64,000 nt of DNA. Origin: Adiantum capillus-veneris (Eukaryota > Streptophyta > Polypodiopsida > Polypodiales > Pteridaceae). Below the pieces are notes generated by a model, which worked only from the letters and a program-made list of their open reading frames with translations, did not search any database and was not told where the DNA came from. Of the stretch, positions 34,899 to 44,735 are shown piece by piece (within the stretch, counting starts at the first letter, position 1; each line of letters opens with the position of its first letter). The translations under genes and the position numbers were made by a program. The stretch is taken from positions 65,793,895 to 65,857,894 of the forward strand of contig CM043963.1 of the NCBI GenBank assembly GCA_014529385.2. The letters are read 5' to 3'.

Positions 34899-36239
34899 AT
34901 GGCCAACTCTACTTCGCAAAGGCGGCCAAAGGATGAGGTCACAGCACTTGCATGCCACAACACTAGAGGTGTAGATGATGAGTGGGTGCCACAAGAGTTC
35001 ACCAAAGGTGCTTGGGTATACATGCAACCATCTGCTGTTGGCCCTCATCGTGTGTGGAATCGTGCAAACTTGGATCTTCATTGGACAGGAAAGCTCCTTG
35101 GCTTCAAGAACCGCAAAGACAAGGGGACCGTAGCCATTGTGCAACATGTTTTCTCAATGTCAACCATGCACTTGCAACAACCACCTCGATTTCCAACACA
35201 TTGTAAGTACATGTTTTGAGAATACAAAGGTAGGTGTGAAATCACAGTGTAATGTTATTATGGATTCATACTTAACATTTGTCATGCATTTATAGTCATA
35301 TTTCCATCCACGTTGGTGGAGGAGCAACCACTACATAGTCTCTCCGGCACATTCAATGCTATACATGCAGATATTGGAGCAATAATGTTCCCACATCTTT
35401 GCCCAACCAAACTGGTTCAAAGAAGGATTTTCTTCTATTCTCACTCCTATATTGTCCCTACTTCTACACAAGCATTTGGAACGCTTGAACCCATCAAAGT
35501 AACTTCCTTATTAAGTATGGAGTGGCCGGTCCCAGATTTGTGGTCGGTAGCATCTTTCAAGCAAAAGATGATAATGGATGTCCAAAACTCTTTGAAATAC
35601 TCTAAAGCTTCTAGGTCTGTGGGCTTGAGTTGGTGTTTGCCTATTCATTGTTTTGTGCACATTTTTAAAGAGTTTGGATTTGTGGAGACTACCACAATGC
35701 TTGTATGTAAAGATGCGCATTACGAGGAATTAGGAAGGCTTTTAGAAGAGGACTGGGGTTTTGTGGAGGGCATGCACAACGGGGACCGGTACCGTTGTAA
35801 GGTTGGAGCTTCAGGTATTGGAATGCGCTATTTGAAATCCCGCACCTCCTTGTACATACGATTTCACTATGATCGTTGGATGTGCAAGCTTGGACTGTGG
35901 ACTCCCTTACAAAGTGTAGACAGCGCTATTGCAAGCTTTGACATTGCAGTGAAGATGCCCAACGATGCTTTGGAGGCAGTCCAAGTGAACAAGCATTGGA
36001 CTCTCAGTAATGTTCGAGAACATTTGGTTATTATGGGTTTTGAGGCCCTTCAACAAGCACAATTTCGTTTACAAGGTCACAAGGTGAGAATCCTTCCACC
36101 ACATTTTCAATACATCATGGTTTGTCGATCATTAGATGCTTATTGTAATGAATGTCCGCAGATTGGGAAGAGAATGGAAGACAAATTGAAGGTCGAGGAG
36201 GACTGGGGGATAGATGGAACTATGCTATCGATCTCATAA
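34899..36239 (+). CDS. Unrecognised protein of the ~24-kb insertion, 2 exons
   Basis: ATG at 34899 (MANSTSQRRPKDEV). Exon 1 runs to 35202 (donor GTAAGT), exon 2 from 35296 (acceptor TTTATAG) to the TAA at 36239; phase is kept and the frame is fully open, giving about 415 residues. No signal peptide or membrane segment. Exon 1 encodes WVPQEFTKGAWVYMQPSAVGPHRVWNR. Exon 2 contains SLSGTFNAIHADIGAIMFPHLCP, WCLPIHCFVHIFKEFGF and YRCKVGASGIGMRYLKSRTSLYIRFHYDR, and ends with a CNECPQIGKRMEDKLKVEEDWG stretch. I do not recognise the family. It lies head to tail with the next gene about 240 bp downstream, which suggests a shared role in the element. The intact frame is notable next to the decayed transposase upstream. 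Confidence 0.65.
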
Positions 36240-36392
36240 CTTTGTAACTCTTGAAATTTTCATATTGATCGCCACTGTAATCAACATGATTTGCTTTGGC
36301 AAATCATGCCTTTGAATATAATTTTTTGCATTGGGATGAGAAATCATTTTTGGTGAAAGTGCCATTTTTTATGTCTTAAAAAAAGGGTCCAT

Positions 36393-36400
36393 TATAAAAG
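36393..36400 (+). promoter_or_regulatory. TATA box of the 36482 gene
   Basis: TATAAAAG about 85 bases before the ATG at 36482, in a spacer of about 240 bp after the previous gene. Confidence 0.65.
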
Positions 36401-36481
36401 GGGGGCCACCTAACTCATTCACTATTTTCACTTTTGCAACTCTTGAGCTCCTCCACTCTCTATCCACACCCCAGGCTAGAC

Positions 36482-37761
36482 ATGGATGCTGCCACAGCCT
36501 CTGCATGTGCAACCGATGCAGGCCATTACTTGGACGAGCAAGCCCCTGGGGTGTCAGCGCTCAAGAAGCGCAAGTTGGGGGTGGAGTACCTTTCTCGGCT
36601 CGCAACATTTATCTTCTTGGTGAGCGAGGAACCTGATTTGGAGGAGCTCCGCTTACCACACCTTCAAGTTGGGTCCTTTATCAAGGACACCAAGGAGCAG
36701 CAAGTTATCCCCATGAACCCTACAGCGGAAGGAAAAGCACACCGGCTCGAGTACCCTAGGGATCTTGAGGAAGTGGTTGAGAAATCCATAGTTGCGGCTG
36801 GCCCTAGTGACACTCGAGTGCCACTACCACTGACGGATGTGGCAATCCCAGAGGTAGAAATCAACCGCTTCTCCTCAGTGTTAGTGGATGGGGAGGAGTA
36901 TGTGTTCCTGCATGATTTGGAAAAAGCATTTGGCCTGCGCATGGATGAATGCTTAAGTGTGCTATGCAACAGCAGCAAATGTCCCTTAGACAATACTCCA
37001 GATGCCCTAGAAATCAAGCTCTTGCCAGATGGGGACTCTGTTGTTGACACTATTGCAGTTGTATGTGCGGAGGTCCTGGCAGCAAAGCAGTTGCACGTGG
37101 CTGATGAAGATTTCCAAGCCACGCAAGCCAAGGTTGAGGCTGCTAGGATGCCTATGCCATTATGCGACCTCCCATCTGATGATCCAAAGATTGTATCTGT
37201 GGTGCATGGGAGCATTGACTTGGATGCAAAGGGCAACAGGGAGGAGGACGACAAGGAGCGGGAGGTAAACTGTGTATCCTAATTTTCATGTTACTATTTT
37301 ATCCTTCATTGTCTTTTTTCTTTACCTTGATCGGTTTATGACAGGATGTTGTGGAGGTTGATGATTTTGCTGCAAGGACGGGTGGCAAGCGGACGGGCTT
37401 TGGACCTCAAGCTTCCCTTGCGCATTACCTAGGAAAACTCCCCCCTGGCGATGTGGCCATTATCCATAATGAATTTACTCCCCAAGCCCATTTTATGACT
37501 TGGTCGTTAAAATCTTTGAGCAAGTTTTTGTGTTTGAGCACCATTGCTCAAACTGCGCATCAAGTGTTCCTAGTGCGTAGATCCCTTGTATGCACAGCGT
37601 TTGGCACTGGCTTTCGTGGTAAAGTGCTTGCCCAGATAGGGATACATGCTTCCATTGGCTCAACTGACCCAAATGCCATAACGCAGTCCCTCTTGACTGG
37701 GGAGTTGCCTTACGCGCAAAATAGGCACCAAGAAATGGTCAAAAAAATTATGAACTCCTGA
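36482..37761 (+). CDS. Unrecognised protein of the ~24-kb insertion, 2 exons
   Basis: ATG 36482 (MDAATASACATDAGHYLDEQ), TATA box 85 bp upstream. Exon 1 ends at about 37264 (donor GTAAAC) after an acidic stretch (NREEDDKERE); exon 2 starts at about 37345 (acceptor ATGACAG) and ends with TGA at 37761. The frame is open throughout, about 400 residues, soluble in appearance. Residues about 135-175 read SSVLVDGEEYVFLHDLEKAFGLRM, which looks like a small beta-alpha DNA-binding module of the KilA-N/Bro kind or a SAND-like unit, but this is a weak impression. Exon 2 has SLAHYLGKLPPGDVAIIHNEF and RSLVCTAFGTGFRGKVLAQIG. It converges on the histone H3-like gene across the hairpin array. Confidence 0.6.
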
Positions 37762-37903
37762 GATACATGATGTAAAATCACCGTACTGGAAGGAATAAAA
37801 AATATTTGAAATTGTCTCTCTATATTGCAAATTCTTTTGAATCTGATTTGTCAATCTTGAAAATTGTTTCAATTGATGATATGAATTGTTTTTTGATTGG
37901 TGA

Positions 37904-39249
37904 CTTTGTTATTTCAAGTTCTGTATGTAATTGCAGTCAATTTCAGTATATTTGTGCTTTTTAAGTACCCTAGGGGGTAGATTAGCCTATAAGGGGCAAA
38001 AAAATGCATGGCCACAAGGACGCGCAAATGGCCCATCCATCAGTTTTGGATGGGCCATTTGCGCGCCCTTGTGGCCAGGCATTTTTTTGCCCCTTATAAG
38101 CCAATCTACCCCCTAGGGTACTTAAAAAGCACAAATATACTGCAATGGATTGGTTTTGCATCATTCATTTAAATGTACCCTTTTTATGGAAATTCCAGCA
38201 TATGTTCAGACTCAAGGACACTAGAAAAGCTGAAATCAATTATGAAATGAATTTTCCAGCACACTATCACCTGCTTTAGCTCTACCTAGTACACCCCTCC
38301 ACCAAAAAGTCCAATTGCATTGGACATTTGAAAAATCCAAATTAATGTTGCATAGACACTTGGTTTCACAATATGTTATTTGTTTTGATATCCTATAAGG
38401 AATTCAAAGCTTGAAATGACCAAAAAAAGGTGTCCACAAGGATCCATGTAAAATATTGATGCAAAACCAATAGGTTTTAGTAAATTTGTGCATTTTAAGT
38501 ACCCTTGGGGGTAGATAAGCCTAAAAGAGGCAGAAAAAGGCCTGGCCACAAGGGCGCGCAAATGGCCCATCCATCAGTTTTGGATGGGCTATTTTCGCGC
38601 CCTTGTGGCCATGCATTTTTTTGCCCCTTATAAGCCAATCTACCCCCTAGGGTACTTAAAAAGCACAAATATATTGCAATGGATTGTTTTTGCATCATTC
38701 ATTTAAATGCACCCTTTTTATAGCAATTCCAGCATATGTTCAGACTAAAGGACACTAGAAAAGCTGAAATCAATTATGAAATGAATTTTCTAGCACACTA
38801 TCACCTACTTTAGCTCTACCTAGTACACCCCTTTACCAAAAATTCCAATTACATTGGACATTTGAAAAATCCAAATTAATGTTGCATAGACACTTGGTAT
38901 CACAATATGTTATTTGTTTTGATATCCTATAAGGAATTAAAAGCTTGAAATGACCAAAAAAAGGTGTCCACAAGGATCCATATAAAATATTGATGCAAAA
39001 CCAATAGGTTTAGTAAATTTGTGCATTTTAAGTACCCTTGGGGGTAGATAAGCCTAAAAGGGGCAGAAAAAGGCATGGCCACAAGGGCGCGTAAATGGCC
39101 CATCCATCAGTTTTGGATGGGCCATTTGCCCGCCCTTGTGGCCAGGCTTTTTTTGGCCCCTTATAGGCTTATCTACCCCCAAGGATACTTAAAATGCACA
39201 AATTTACTGAAATTGACTGCAATTACATACATAACTTGAAATTACAAAG
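37904..39249. repeat. Inverted-repeat block with three tandem hairpins
   Basis: Three hairpins of about 200 bp, 37944-38142, 38479-38676 and 39011-39209, each have arms of about 90 bp around the centre ccatcagttttggatgg and include gggcgcgcaaatggcccatcc. They are separated by two copies of a ~335-bp spacer (gcatcattcatttaaatg...ggatccatgtaaaatattgatgc). The outermost flanks (37904-37943 and 39210-39249) are inverse complements of each other. The simplest history is a fold-back element inserted between two convergent genes and then duplicated in tandem at a period of about 533 bp. Confidence 0.9.
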
Positions 39250-39356
39250 ATAATAGACAGAGTAGAAACAACTGTTGATCATATTGTCATTGGAAAGTCA
39301 AATCATTACAAAGATAAGGGTGTGCAATACAAAAAGAGGGGTAACTTCGGCTAATG

Positions 39357-40248
39357 TTAGAAGTATCGTCGCAATTGACGTGCAAGCTGCATATCTTTTG
39401 GCTGTATTGTCACTCGCTTTGCATGAATGGCGCATAGGTTGGTATCTTCCAACACCGAAATGATGTGGGCCTCTGCAGCTTCTTGAATAGCCTCTAGCGC
39501 TATTGCTTGCATTCTATACTGATTTCCATAGCTTTGAAGCACCTCCTTCACAGTGCAAGCAAAGGGGGCGCGTCGAATCAAGAGCTCCGTCGTCTTATGG
39601 TAGTGGCGGATTTCTACAAATGTCCTTGCTATTTTTAGGCGCCGCTGCGGTTGTCTTGGGGGCACTTGCACATTTGCTGGCGGGCGGCGTTTAGGCTTCT
39701 TGAAAAACTTACACTTGCGCCTATTTACATGCTTAGGGGCTGGTTCTGTAGCCTCTTCTGATTCTTCTTCTTCCCTTGGTTGTCGATCTTGTCGTGTGGG
39801 GAGAGCTCCCTGGCCTTGAGGCAATGTCTTCCCCCCAACGGCCACCCGGTGTGTGTGTGGTATTTTTTCTCACAGCCATGGTGGCTCACTATCTGATTCG
39901 GGTGTCTATATGGACCACCCGAGTCCTGGATGGTCCTGCTTGTGATTGGGGGCGTGACGGCTGCTCCCTATCGGACTCTGATGTTTGCTTGCCCTTTGCT
40001 TCTCTCCAGCGCTGGGCACATTGCTTCATTCTCTTTCTAGGTGTTATATCTTGAGGAGGTGGAGATTCAACAGTCCTTGATGACTCTCGTGCCCTACCAC
40101 CATGCCCACTACCAGAAGAGTTCCTGGAATGGCCAGGTGTTCGTGGCCGTTTTCTTGTGCCTTTAAGCCATGACGGCTTCTCACATCCTTGGAGGGTGTT
40201 TTTGCTGGCAGTCGGATGCTCTTTCGCGGTTTGTTTGGTGCGCGCCAT
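39357..40248 (-). CDS. Divergent histone H3-like protein with ARTKQTA start and long tail
   Basis: The minus strand from ATG 40248 reads MARTKQTAKEHPTASK, the exact H3 N-terminus to residue 7 with K in place of R8 and E in place of K9. A Ser/Arg/Pro-rich tail of more than 100 residues follows. The second frame (39845-39357) holds a histone fold clearly of the H3 family: RRLKIARTFVEIRHYHKTTELLIRR, QEAAEAHIISVLEDTNLCAIHAKRVTI, QPKDMQLARQLRRYF. Over about 85 residues I count about 49 identities with canonical H3. Loop 1 has the canonical length, unlike CENH3. The two frames are out of phase across about 39870-39920, so a very short intron or a frameshift joins them. Plant H3 is normally 136 residues; this one would be about 275. 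A TATA box precedes the ATG. Role in chromatin of the element is inferred. Confidence 0.8.
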
Positions 40249-40305
40249 TTCGTTGGTAAGAGCTCACCTGTTCTTAAGAAATGAGTGATTTATGAGAGCA
40301 TGCAA

Positions 40306-40314
40306 TATTTATAA
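40306..40314 (-). promoter_or_regulatory. TATA box of the histone H3-like gene
   Basis: The minus strand reads TTATAAATA about 60 bases before the ATG at 40248. Confidence 0.65.
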
Positions 40315-40558
40315 GGGCCCATTTAAAAAGGGCCCTGTTCACACTAATTTTTTTAAAAGAAGTATTATTTTTTAAATAAACATGTCGCTAAGAGTTGGAC
40401 CCTGCGTTCACGTTTAGTGACTCGCGCAGTATCCACTTTGATCCTTGTCGCACTCTGCATCGCCGCCATGCAGCATGCTTGGTGGGACCTTGCGACATTT
40501 GCCACTTGTTGCTATGCTCTTGACGACTCCATTTGCGCACTTCAATAGCAATCTTGGA

Positions 40559-43338
40559 TTATCGCACACGCTCCATTGTGAGCTTACGAGCAAATGTTGT
40601 GCGAAAAAACCAGTTGAACATCTCCTCCAAATAATTGGATTGCACCATTCCACCACCATGTCGAGTATTTTTGAAGTACACTCCCCTTGCTCGATAATGG
40701 GACTTCTCCATTCCTTGAGTGCTAAAAATTTCAAGCGATCCATACTTGTGCATAAAAAATGCACCATGCGCAAACAAGATATGTTGTTCACATGAGTAAA
40801 CGATCCACATTATTAAATAAAAACAATCCCTTGTAATGAATACACCATGAATGACTTACCATGTAATGTGTGATGTTATTTTCACCCCAAGAAAGGGTGA
40901 AGACCTTGGTAAAATCCGCCAAAGCTTCTTGAAATGATTGACATTGTTCTTCTGTTGTGCTGTTAAGGCCAATAAGCTTGACCATTTTATCAAAATGGGC
41001 CCAAACTTGCTTGCGCTTGTTTGCAAGCTCGCCATTTGAATCATTGTCAGTAGTAGCTTTGCATAACTCCTTCCAAAGCTCCCAAAGGTTACCTGCCTGC
41101 TGGTTGGAGCTGTTTTGAGCATCATATCGACTTGGCTTTCCTTGGGAAACTCTCTTCAAAAAGTGTCTAGCTTTTTGTCCACTCATTGACACTTATTGAG
41201 CAATTTCATGGGCCTCTCTTGTGTTCTTTGCAGCAACTATAGACACATTTCCACCCTGACAGCCAATGGAATTCAAAAGTACCTCCACTCTTTCGATCGC
41301 TTCCTGAGACTTTTCCAACGGTTTCATTGTGAAAGCATAGTCAATGTGGAGCTTCAATAGCCTATCAAAAATGCGCATGAATGCGTGTAATGTACAAAAA
41401 TGTACATTCGATAGAGGAAATCGAAAGATTGGATTCCAAGCGTGGTCCTTTTGATCACGGTCTGGGGCATTGAGCATGGGACATCTCAGAATAGACGCTT
41501 CCCATTCTCTACCTTCATCTCCGATATCACGACAATCTAACCCTTGTTCTCCATGCCCTTGCCATGGAAGCATGTAACCGGCCTTTGCAGTGCTCTTATG
41601 TGATTTTTGTCCATTAGGTTTGTACCCTCGAGTGCAAAATGGACAAGGCATGAGAGAAGAAGCCCCTTGTTTGCATCCAAGAAAACACTTTATGGTCTTC
41701 AAATCCCCACCTAAGTGCCACTCCACATCATGACTACCAAAGCCCTCAATCTCCAACTTTTGACCTGCAATTTGGGAGTGTATTACTTCTGTGATCCATG
41801 GAGTTCTCTCAAAAATCCATGAAAGTACTCCATTGGTCTCTTTGGGCACCTCAATAGCACCCAACCACCAAATGTCTTTCTCTGATTGCACGCTAAAAGA
41901 TAGGGTGGGATATGGCTCGACTGAATCCCTTCGCTTGGTTTGCAGAAGGGACTCGTTCATTATAGTGACACTTAGCCTCTCTAACCTTCGGCCTTTCACT
42001 ATTTGACACTCATCGAGTTTCAGCACAAAAGCGACTTTTGTGCCAAGCACTACAAAATAAATAGTGCTAAGACCTTAAACTTCAGCGTCTATGATAAGAA
42101 TAATACCAAAGAAAAAAGTAAAGTGTGTCACCTTCTTCAGGTAACTCGTAAAATCTAAGCATGACTTCTTGAAGCCTTCTAAGATCCACGAAAATATTGT
42201 TCCACATTGTGTAAGGAAAGCCCTTCTCCGAAGTTCTTATGGATTGTTTCTTACCTTTTCCCCTTGTCTTTGTTGCGCACGAAGCATAAAGGGAAGTTGG
42301 CATTGTGTCCTCAATGTGTAGGTATGTCCCAATGCCGGAGAACACATCTTCGTTTGTGGCCTTCTTTGTGAGCTTGACCTTGTGAGGAACGAGAAATAGG
42401 TTTTCCACAATGCCATGTTCTTTGAGGGCATCCTTTAGGAGTTGAAAAATAGCCTGATAGGCTTTGGTGCTGATTCCAGCATCATCACAAGCTTGTTGAA
42501 CATCATCATCACTAACCACATTTCTTAATTTATGCATAAGGTCCTTGGTGACTGCATCCTTAATGTGCTTACCTCCAGGTGATTGTAAGATAGAAATCAC
42601 GTCCTCGGTATTGAGACAACTAGTGAGAAGGTTGACTCGATTATCTTGGCTTGTTCCACCGCATGCCTCCTGGATGAAGTTTCTAGCAACAAATAAACAT
42701 AAATGTTAGAAAATAGTGTGAAGTAAGAATGCATCATGCAAGTAAAGACCAAATCACCTTGTGGCTGTAACTCGTCGTTTGCGTGCTCCTCCGGAATGTG
42801 CAAGAGTTTCAATGGATGAATACGGGCGTTTGCGTTCCCTTGCACCAAGGGGTGTTTTTTTCAAGTATGTGATGGTGTTGGTAAGCTTCTGGATGTGGGA
42901 CTCCTTTTCTTGCATTTGTTGTTCAAGACTTTTAACTACCCTCTCCGAAGAGGCAACACTCTCTTGTAATGCCATCAGCTTGAGGTGAAGAGCTTGACAT
43001 TCGTGCATCCACATATGCAAAGAAGCACCTGCACCCATACACAGCCGCTTGCAATAGCTTAACAAGCTTGCTTCTCCCCTCCCAAGAAATTGAAGAAATG
43101 TGGAAAGGCTATTAAATGGTGGATGGAAGCGGCTTATAGGATCGTAAGGGTACAAATGGCCATCCACCCAAATGTCAACATTGGTCTCACAAGCAGTGCG
43201 ACGTTCCTGTGATGACCTTTGATCACCCTCACTAGTGGTCTTCGGTGCAAATGCCGTGGGTAAGCGAATATGTAAGCTTTTGGTGTGCGGAGTATGTGGT
43301 GGTGGAAGCAAACCATTTGTGATGTCCGTGAGCACCAT
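40559..43338 (-). CDS. DDE-type transposase-like protein with N-terminal coiled coil, 4 exons
   Basis: ATG 43338 (MVLTDITNG). Exon 1 (43338-42757) encodes a leucine-heptad coiled coil (ASSERVVKSLEQQMQEKESHIQKL, residues about 130-165). Exon 2 (42682-42131) is helical and Lys-rich. Exon 3 (42049-40862) contains VLKLDECQIVKG (first acidic residue), WWLGAIEV and GGDLKTIKCFLGCKQ...CPFC (second acidic residue with Cys pair). Exon 4 (~40794-40559) has HGAFFMHKYGSLEIFSTQGMEKSH (third acidic residue, E). This D...D...E order with the LxxFSxQGxEK block matches a family of uncharacterised transposase-like proteins that I recall from cnidarians and other eukaryotes. One in-frame TAA lies at 41193-41195 with the frame continuing after it, so this copy is probably damaged unless an intron is missed. 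Likely mobiliser of the insertion. Confidence 0.65.
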
Positions 43339-43374
43339 GGAAGCTGTTGCGTGAGGAAGCAAATGATGAAAAGA

Positions 43375-43540
43375 TAGAGGGGGAAGGGTAGAGAGGCCGA
43401 GCAGGATGGGAGGAGAGAAGGAGGGAGGGGGGGGAGGGAGAGATTGGGGAGGAGGAGGAAGGTAGGGGCAGAGAGGGAGAGGAGAGGGAGAGGGAGAGAG
43501 GAGGGAGGAGGGAGGAGAGAGGAGGGAGGAGGAGAGAACA
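43375..43540. repeat. Purine-rich tract upstream of the transposase-like gene
   Basis: About 165 bases almost purely of G and A on the plus strand (gggaggagggaggagag type), directly before the minus-strand start codon. Polypyrimidine leaders of this kind occur in plant 5' untranslated regions; triplex or quadruplex formation is possible. Confidence 0.8.
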
Positions 43541-43939
43541 AAATGTTTATTACTTTTTGGGGGAAAAGATTTTTGAAAAAATGGACTTTCTAAGCTTCTG
43601 GGTCAAAAAATGATTTTTGGATATGTATATATGTTGGGAGGGAGTTTTAAGTAAAAAATAAATAAAAATAAATAATTTTTTTTAAAGTCAAATTTTGACT
43701 CTTTTTGACCCACGGAATTGCTGATGTGGACACACCCCTATGCTTCCTTCACTTTAAAAAAAGCTAGAGAGAGAAAGCAACCCTTTAGGTCCACATCCTA
43801 CATTTGTCTAAAAAAAAGGCTAGAAAATCCTACTCAAAACTACCTTCTTCAATGCCCTTGCCCCCTAAACCCCACACAACATTAGCCTTAATCCCTAAAA
43901 ATTAGGATTTCTTACAAGGCCCATGCAAGGTTCATATTT
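43541..43939. other. Right end of the ~24-kb insertion, no gene
   Basis: AT-rich tail with phrases gtcaaaaaatg and gtcaaattttgac, ending with the inverted match attagccttaatccc (43881-43895). The motif gtggacacac..ctatgc at about 43724-43743 also occurs at about 34202-34219. No gene is seen. Confidence 0.6.
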
Positions 43940-44613
43940 CTCTTAATGCTCTGTATCGTTTGCTAGTCAATTTCGACTGGACCGAGGAGTGTGAAACTTC
44001 ATTCCAAAAGCTGAAGGAAAACCTTGTATCAGCACCTGTACTTAAAGCACCGGATTGGGAAAAGATATTCCATGTTCACATTGATGCTTCTGCATATGCA
44101 ATCGGAAGTATTCTGGCTCAACCTGGAGACGGAACAATGGATTTTCCAGTTTGTTATGCCAGCCGACAGTTAAACAGTGCGGAAAAGAACTACACAACCA
44201 TCGAAAGAGAGGGGTTAGGAATGATTTATACTATAAAGAAATTTCGTCATTATTTGCTCGCAAACAAATTTGTGTTCTTCACAGATCATCAAGCTCTTTT
44301 ATATCTGGTGAATAAACCATGCAATACAGGAAGAATTGTACGTTGGTTTATTATATTGCTAGAGTTTGATTTCACAGTAGTAGTCAAAAAGGGTAAAACC
44401 CATCTACGGGCGGATCATCTTTCAAGGATACAGAATGGGGAAGCTCCTGAAGGAGTGGATGATGACATACCAAATGCTTATCTTTTCAATATTGAAATGA
44501 TACCAAATGGTCTCAGGAAATTGTTAGCATTCTTTCCTTTGGAGGTAGGTTTGATAACACGGAAGACAGATCCAAACAAAAAACAATTCGACAAACAAAA
44601 AACTTCCAGTTGA
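43940..44613 (+). pseudogene. Gypsy RNase H (fossil)
   Basis: The Gypsy pol resumes with LYRLLVNFDWTEECETSFQKLK, followed by RNase H landmarks VLKAPDWEKIFHVHIDASAYAIGSIL, YASRQLNSAEKNYTTIEREGL, FRHYLLANKFVFFTDHQALLYLV and HLRADHLSR. It removes RNA from the RNA-DNA hybrid. It continues the RT segment that stops near 19.65 kb. Confidence 0.9.
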
Positions 44614-44735
44614 TTGCAGGACGGCTGTATCATCTAGGATCGAACTAAATTCTACGATTATGTATAAATCCGAAAGAATTCGAGTGCTTCCTTGAAGAAG
44701 CGCATGTCCAGGATTGTGCATTTCATTGTTCAACA

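Larger units (their letters stand above)
19656..43939. mobile_element. ~24-kb gene-rich insertion, candidate giant DNA transposon
   Basis: This block separates the RT and RNase H parts of the Gypsy. Two imperfect inverted matches lie at the ends: 19656-19666 with 43929-43939 (11 of 11) and GGGATTAAGGTTAAT at 19682-19696 with 43881-43895 (14 of 15). A clear target duplication was not found, so the exact ends are uncertain by tens of bases. Contents: two DDE-type transposase-like genes, a ParB-DNA methyltransferase gene, a histone H3-like gene, three unrecognised genes, hairpin arrays and long microsatellites. No DNA polymerase B, capsid, reverse transcriptase or helicase was recognised. It may be one large element or a composite of several. 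Confidence 0.55.

Noticed and set aside
37982-38698. Short frames in the hairpin block
   Set aside because: They are repeated copies of the same hairpin sequence and read equally on both strands.
39357-40248. Calling the H3-like protein a CENH3
   Set aside because: Loop 1 of the histone fold has canonical length and the N-terminus is ARTKQTA, both unlike CENH3.
19656-43939. Calling the 24-kb block a Polinton or an endogenous giant virus
   Set aside because: No polymerase B, capsid, packaging ATPase or virus-type protease was recognised, and the genes have plant-type introns. The histone and methyltransferase alone are not enough.
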